Positions 62,401-64,000 of a DNA stretch of 64,000 nucleotides are shown here, in pieces. Numbering within the stretch: the first letter of the stretch is position 1; the number at the start of each line of letters is the position of its first letter. This stretch comes from Myroides odoratus DSM 2801 (GTDB taxonomy: Bacteria > Bacteroidota > Bacteroidia > Flavobacteriales > Flavobacteriaceae): contig NZ_CM001437.1 in NCBI RefSeq assembly GCF_000243275.1, positions 738,703 to 802,702 of the forward strand. Direction: 5' to 3'. The translations under genes and the position numbers were made by a program. A model generated the notes under the pieces. The model searched no databases and was not told the DNA's origin. It saw nothing but the letters and a program-made list of their open reading frames with translations.

Positions 62401-64000
62401 GCAACCATTTTTTCCATACGGTCATCGAAGGAAGCAAGAATTTCGTTTTCGGTTTTTCCCTCTTTTAAAGCTTGTTCAATTTCGTTTTCAATCTTCGTTC
62501 TATTTCGGGAGTTTCGATTTGTTTCGTATGGCTTGTTTAAATAGTCAATAAAATTTGAATCTAAATCGGTTTTCTCTTTTTGAGAAAGGTTTTGGTACCA
62601 TTCCGTTTCTTTTACAGCATTTAATCCAGCAGAAATAATATCAGCTACACTCTTAGCTGTTTTGGCGGCAACTTTCATCGCTTGTAATGCTTGACGCGCT
62701 ACAACTAAAGGTAAATTCATCCCAAGATTTTCCTTACCAAATTGATCTAGTTGGTCAATAGCTCTATCAAGGTTTTCAATAAACTTATCTAATTTTAAAT
62801 CTTTAGAAAGATTGATATCTATCTCTTTAGCTAAAAAATCAATATCAAAATCAAGAAAATTTTGTACCTTTGTTCCATCAGGAAGGGATGCCTCAAAGCG
62901 GTTTCGGACGTTAGCGGAAGGAGGATTACCTGCATTCTGGCGTTGACGGATACCTTCCTGGTTTTTAAAGAAAGTTTTTAGAGTCAATCTACCCCCAGAC
63001 TTTCCATAAGCTTGAACAATAACATAATCATTATTGTTACTGTCCTTCTTGATAAATTCAAATAATTTATTACCTGTTTTCTCATCAACCCCTATATAAT
63101 TAACTGTATCAGGATTGTTTACAACATTGATAATTTCTGAATAATCCTCTTTTGTCAGTGGAATATTTCTATGGTCATTTTCATTTCCTGAGAAATGACG
63201 CTTTTTACTGTGTCTTAATTCACCTTCGTTTATTTCAAAAGTAACTTCTCTTTTGAATTTTAAACCAGAAATATCCTCAAGGACCTTTTTAGCAGATTCA
63301 TTGAATTTACCTAATTGAATTATTTCAGATCCTTTAACTCTTGTAAAGGCCTTATCAATAACATCATTTAATAAATTTTGAGCGACTTCTCTTAATCTTC
63401 CTTGTCTTTCGGTTTCTCGGCTTCCTGAGCTTTCAGTTCCTTTATTCTCTCTTGGACCATCTTGTTGTACTCTGGATTCTTCTGCATTGTTTCTGCTATC
63501 TGAGATTTCAGAAGAGTTCTCTGTGCTTCTGTCAACTGTTTCTTGCTCATACTGTTCTCTTTGATTATGTAAATGTAATAATTCTTCATCAGACATAAAG
63601 TCTAATGAAGTAGTGTTTTCAAGTTTTTTGTTTTTATTATCATTTTGATTTACAACTTCTTGCAATAACTCATTAGTAGCAGGAAGTCCTGTTAACTCTT
63701 CAAATCTTGATTTTAAAGAATTGATATCCGAATGAAAACCATTATTCAAAAACGTTTGCGCACCAGTTGGATTTTCAAGAATAAAATCAACAATATCTTG
63801 TTCCGTAATTTCAATTCCTGCAATTTCGCTAAGTTCTTTTGCCTTTGTGTCAAGTGGAGTTCCGTCTTTGCGTAAGTATTGAATAGGAATACTACCACCT
63901 TCTTTCGCATGCACTTCATCTGAGTTTTGAATAAAACTTTCACGACTGACATGACCTAAGTTCTCAGCAATTACTTTTTGCTTATAATCAACACCATTTC
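59469..64000 (-). CDS. Giant phage polyvalent protein, N-terminus beyond window
   Basis: Open for 1510 codons and still open at the window edge; the GTG at 63914 is not the likely start. Near the visible N-terminal part (63500-62940) lies a segment FKREVTFEINEGELRHSKKR, then a block of strands ending LTLKTFFK. It follows the barnase/EndoU/ColicinE5/D/RelE-like nuclease pattern with HxxKxH. Long charged coiled-coil regions follow, and the C-terminal third (TPRDFLFISTFSEEYG, MDFNQGGTLTKDMDAFIPYL, then FFREQDISPDRGK) resembles LPD38-type domains of phage polyvalent proteins. Such proteins are thought to be packaged and delivered with phage DNA. Domain names are pattern-based. Confidence 0.75.
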   Translation of the reverse strand, partial: NGVDYKQKVIAENLGHVSRESFIQNSDEVHAKEGGSIPIQYLRKDGTPLDTKAKELSEIAGIEITEQDIVDFILENPTGAQTFLNNGFHSDINSLKSRFEELTGLPATNELLQEVVNQNDNKNKKLENTTSLDFMSDEELLHLHNQREQYEQETVDRSTENSSEISDSRNNAEESRVQQDGPRENKGTESSGSRETERQGRLREVAQNLLNDVIDKAFTRVKGSEIIQLGKFNESAKKVLEDISGLKFKREVTFEINEGELRHSKKRHFSGNENDHRNIPLTKEDYSEIINVVNNPDTVNYIGVDEKTGNKLFEFIKKDSNNNDYVIVQAYGKSGGRLTLKTFFKNQEGIRQRQNAGNPPSANVRNRFEASLPDGTKVQNFLDFDIDFLAKEIDINLSKDLKLDKFIENLDRAIDQLDQFGKENLGMNLPLVVARQALQAMKVAAKTAKSVADIISAGLNAVKETEWYQNLSQKEKTDLDSNFIDYLNKPYETNRNSRNRTKIENEIEQALKEGKTENEILASFDDRMEKMVAKDYFERQKEVDPIKAKKQVDDSFNKAEKKMEELTNPKFDINKLFRNFVTKFFDRQFLPKFILNKAGGRVVRDYIVTAKGASGYAKYLYEKAYDKIYKGLSSNQIKLLDKVIQLRRFIAIDENRRRNNLAAVVHPDYINENVAKSYLESLKQELGEKAYNDLTKRTDAYFDTFKGLLNDMYESGIISKASRDSFFDIDYQPRQFLEFMQNAETETAHLDNGTTGGLGKEQIQKLEKGLDTALVTDSQYLLSRALGVRAKIIAMNNTNRRLADFMKEQAVKVEELKKKDKPTKKEKDIIKYFELLQKRVKENPIIGFTESGNPKYKQTTPNGYANAYYWVNGVKQNMFMEQEFHDQYFDALKRIFSNPDVKEKFAMASGTGLVKSIATGNNPTFFITNTPRDFLFISTFSEEYGKNVLLNMAKLAKDATLGIRDIKKENDTYKNFVKYGGMTDFLMDQGKFKGTNTLNARLPKVDNKTRERWGKFFDAVTLQKLQMYSEIGFRMGVFRRSIANQLKELGLKDISEVQDKRTLDDIYHTAASSARNTMDFNQGGTLTKDMDAFIPYLNAASQGTRVMFDNFRDRPIETTLRVTQAAAIVAPIPIGLSLMFLGGSERGDDEKELSSVELYNKALKGVSKYDRSNYFIIFNGNRSANGEFQYYRIAKAQQLTPFFTMVEGTLQKLMRESVGDKESGNMIEDLNWILQNNISPVEFAITDNLARNPLAKAALSMSTGYDFFREQDISPDRGKVPVSAEGYGSKSVEDFYKKIGETSGWSPARMKAAVESIITTPSTSPYVGMIYGGMDAMFSDKDTEQVMQKFAKDMAKSSVNRVVKETSEYNRRIGNKEKIKEAVEEIEINRLKTKLNFNTLVSDLKEGKITQKEIDKELDKLAENEPFEARRVAKRISDQLKNQKTPAFVFEVKYARSAKEKAVLLVDKFGDALKDPSKLQEKEKEIMILLRRNSAVNSEVWFEYEKLVK

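Larger units (their letters stand above)
32435..64000. mobile_element. Prophage-like integrated element (right end beyond window)
   Basis: It is bounded on the left by the partial tRNA copy. It carries a tyrosine integrase, XRE-type and S24-type repressors, a KilA-N antirepressor, a long run of overlapping early phage genes (RecT-like, exonuclease, HNH, SSB-like, MazG, YopX, C5 methyltransferase), and a very large polyvalent protein at the right. No capsid, portal or terminase gene is visible in the window, so whether the whole element is a complete phage cannot be judged here. Confidence 0.85.

Noticed and set aside
63431..63550. 52-residue lysine/glutamine-rich frame (MSKKQLTEAQRTLLKSQIAE...) overlapping the giant gene
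   Set aside because: It looks protein-like, but its codons end mostly in G (CAG, AAG, CTG), unlike neighbouring genes, whereas the main frame uses the normal A/T-ending codons. It is most likely an out-of-frame reading of a charged low-complexity segment.

Overview
The window is AT-rich chromosomal DNA from a member of the Bacteroidota, most likely Flavobacteriaceae and Myroides-like. This is inferred from fused ResB/CcsA cytochrome c assembly, a type III glutamine synthetase, TAnnTTTG-type -7 promoter boxes, the absence of clear Shine-Dalgarno sites, and lipoproteins and signal peptides of Bacteroidota style. The genus is inference only.

Host part, about 1-30.2 kb. The minus strand opens with a secreted protein built of near-identical 126-131 residue repeats, cut by the window start. 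It is followed by an aminotransferase (minus), the cytochrome c assembly fusion protein (plus), and a three-gene RND metal-efflux operon (TolC-like, lipoprotein adaptor, CzcA/CusA-like pump; 8.7-14.2 kb). A 28-copy heptamer array and a terminator separate this from glutamine synthetase III (minus). Then come a collagen-motif lipoprotein, a secreted lipase, a 1.1 kb gene-free block packed with inverted and direct repeats, an unrecognised protein and a UbiE-like methyltransferase. A second, copper/silver-type RND cluster (22.1-30.05 kb) has a small Met/Cys-rich exported protein, a large CusA, a TolC with a Met/Gly/Ser-rich insert, and a CusB-like adaptor that carries a heavy-metal-binding domain and two C-terminal HMA domains.

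Integration hot spot, 30.25-32.5 kb. A tRNA-Arg (UCU) gene is followed by a 2.1 kb segment (a YD-repeat-like lipoprotein and a DUF4468-like exported protein) and then by a second, partial copy of the tRNA 3' end. A tyrosine integrase lies just beyond that copy. This is the pattern of two elements in tandem, the left one lacking its own integrase.

Prophage-like element, 32.5-64 kb and beyond. It runs: integrase and a Cro/XRE-like protein; a reversed accessory block with three small proteins, a KAP-family P-loop ATPase and a frameshifted two-helix membrane protein (candidate defence cargo); an S24-type CI-like repressor; an operator region with a 24-bp perfect palindrome; and a KilA-N antirepressor interrupted by an in-frame stop. 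A long rightward early operon of overlapping genes follows: recombination (RecT-like annealing protein, PD-(D/E)XK exonuclease, HNH protein, SSB-like DUF3127 protein), MazG-like pyrophosphatase, ASCH, replication-associated DUF6291-like protein, a C5-cytosine methyltransferase flanked by two HxD...H...R dioxygenase-like proteins, YopX and a nucleoid-associated protein. The early operon is followed by a lipoprotein with a bacteriocin-like hydrophobic tail plus a small membrane protein. The right end is occupied by a very large minus-strand polyvalent protein, over 1500 residues and still open at the window edge, with a barnase/EndoU-like nuclease-type segment and an LPD38-like C-terminal region.

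The points most worth following are the methyltransferase/dioxygenase trio, the KAP plus membrane-protein locus, two covarying hairpins at identical distances from start codons, the tandem tRNA integration, and the giant polyvalent protein. Three genes in the element are broken (one frameshift, two nonsense codons), so it may be decaying. All functional assignments come from reading motifs; no database search was run.
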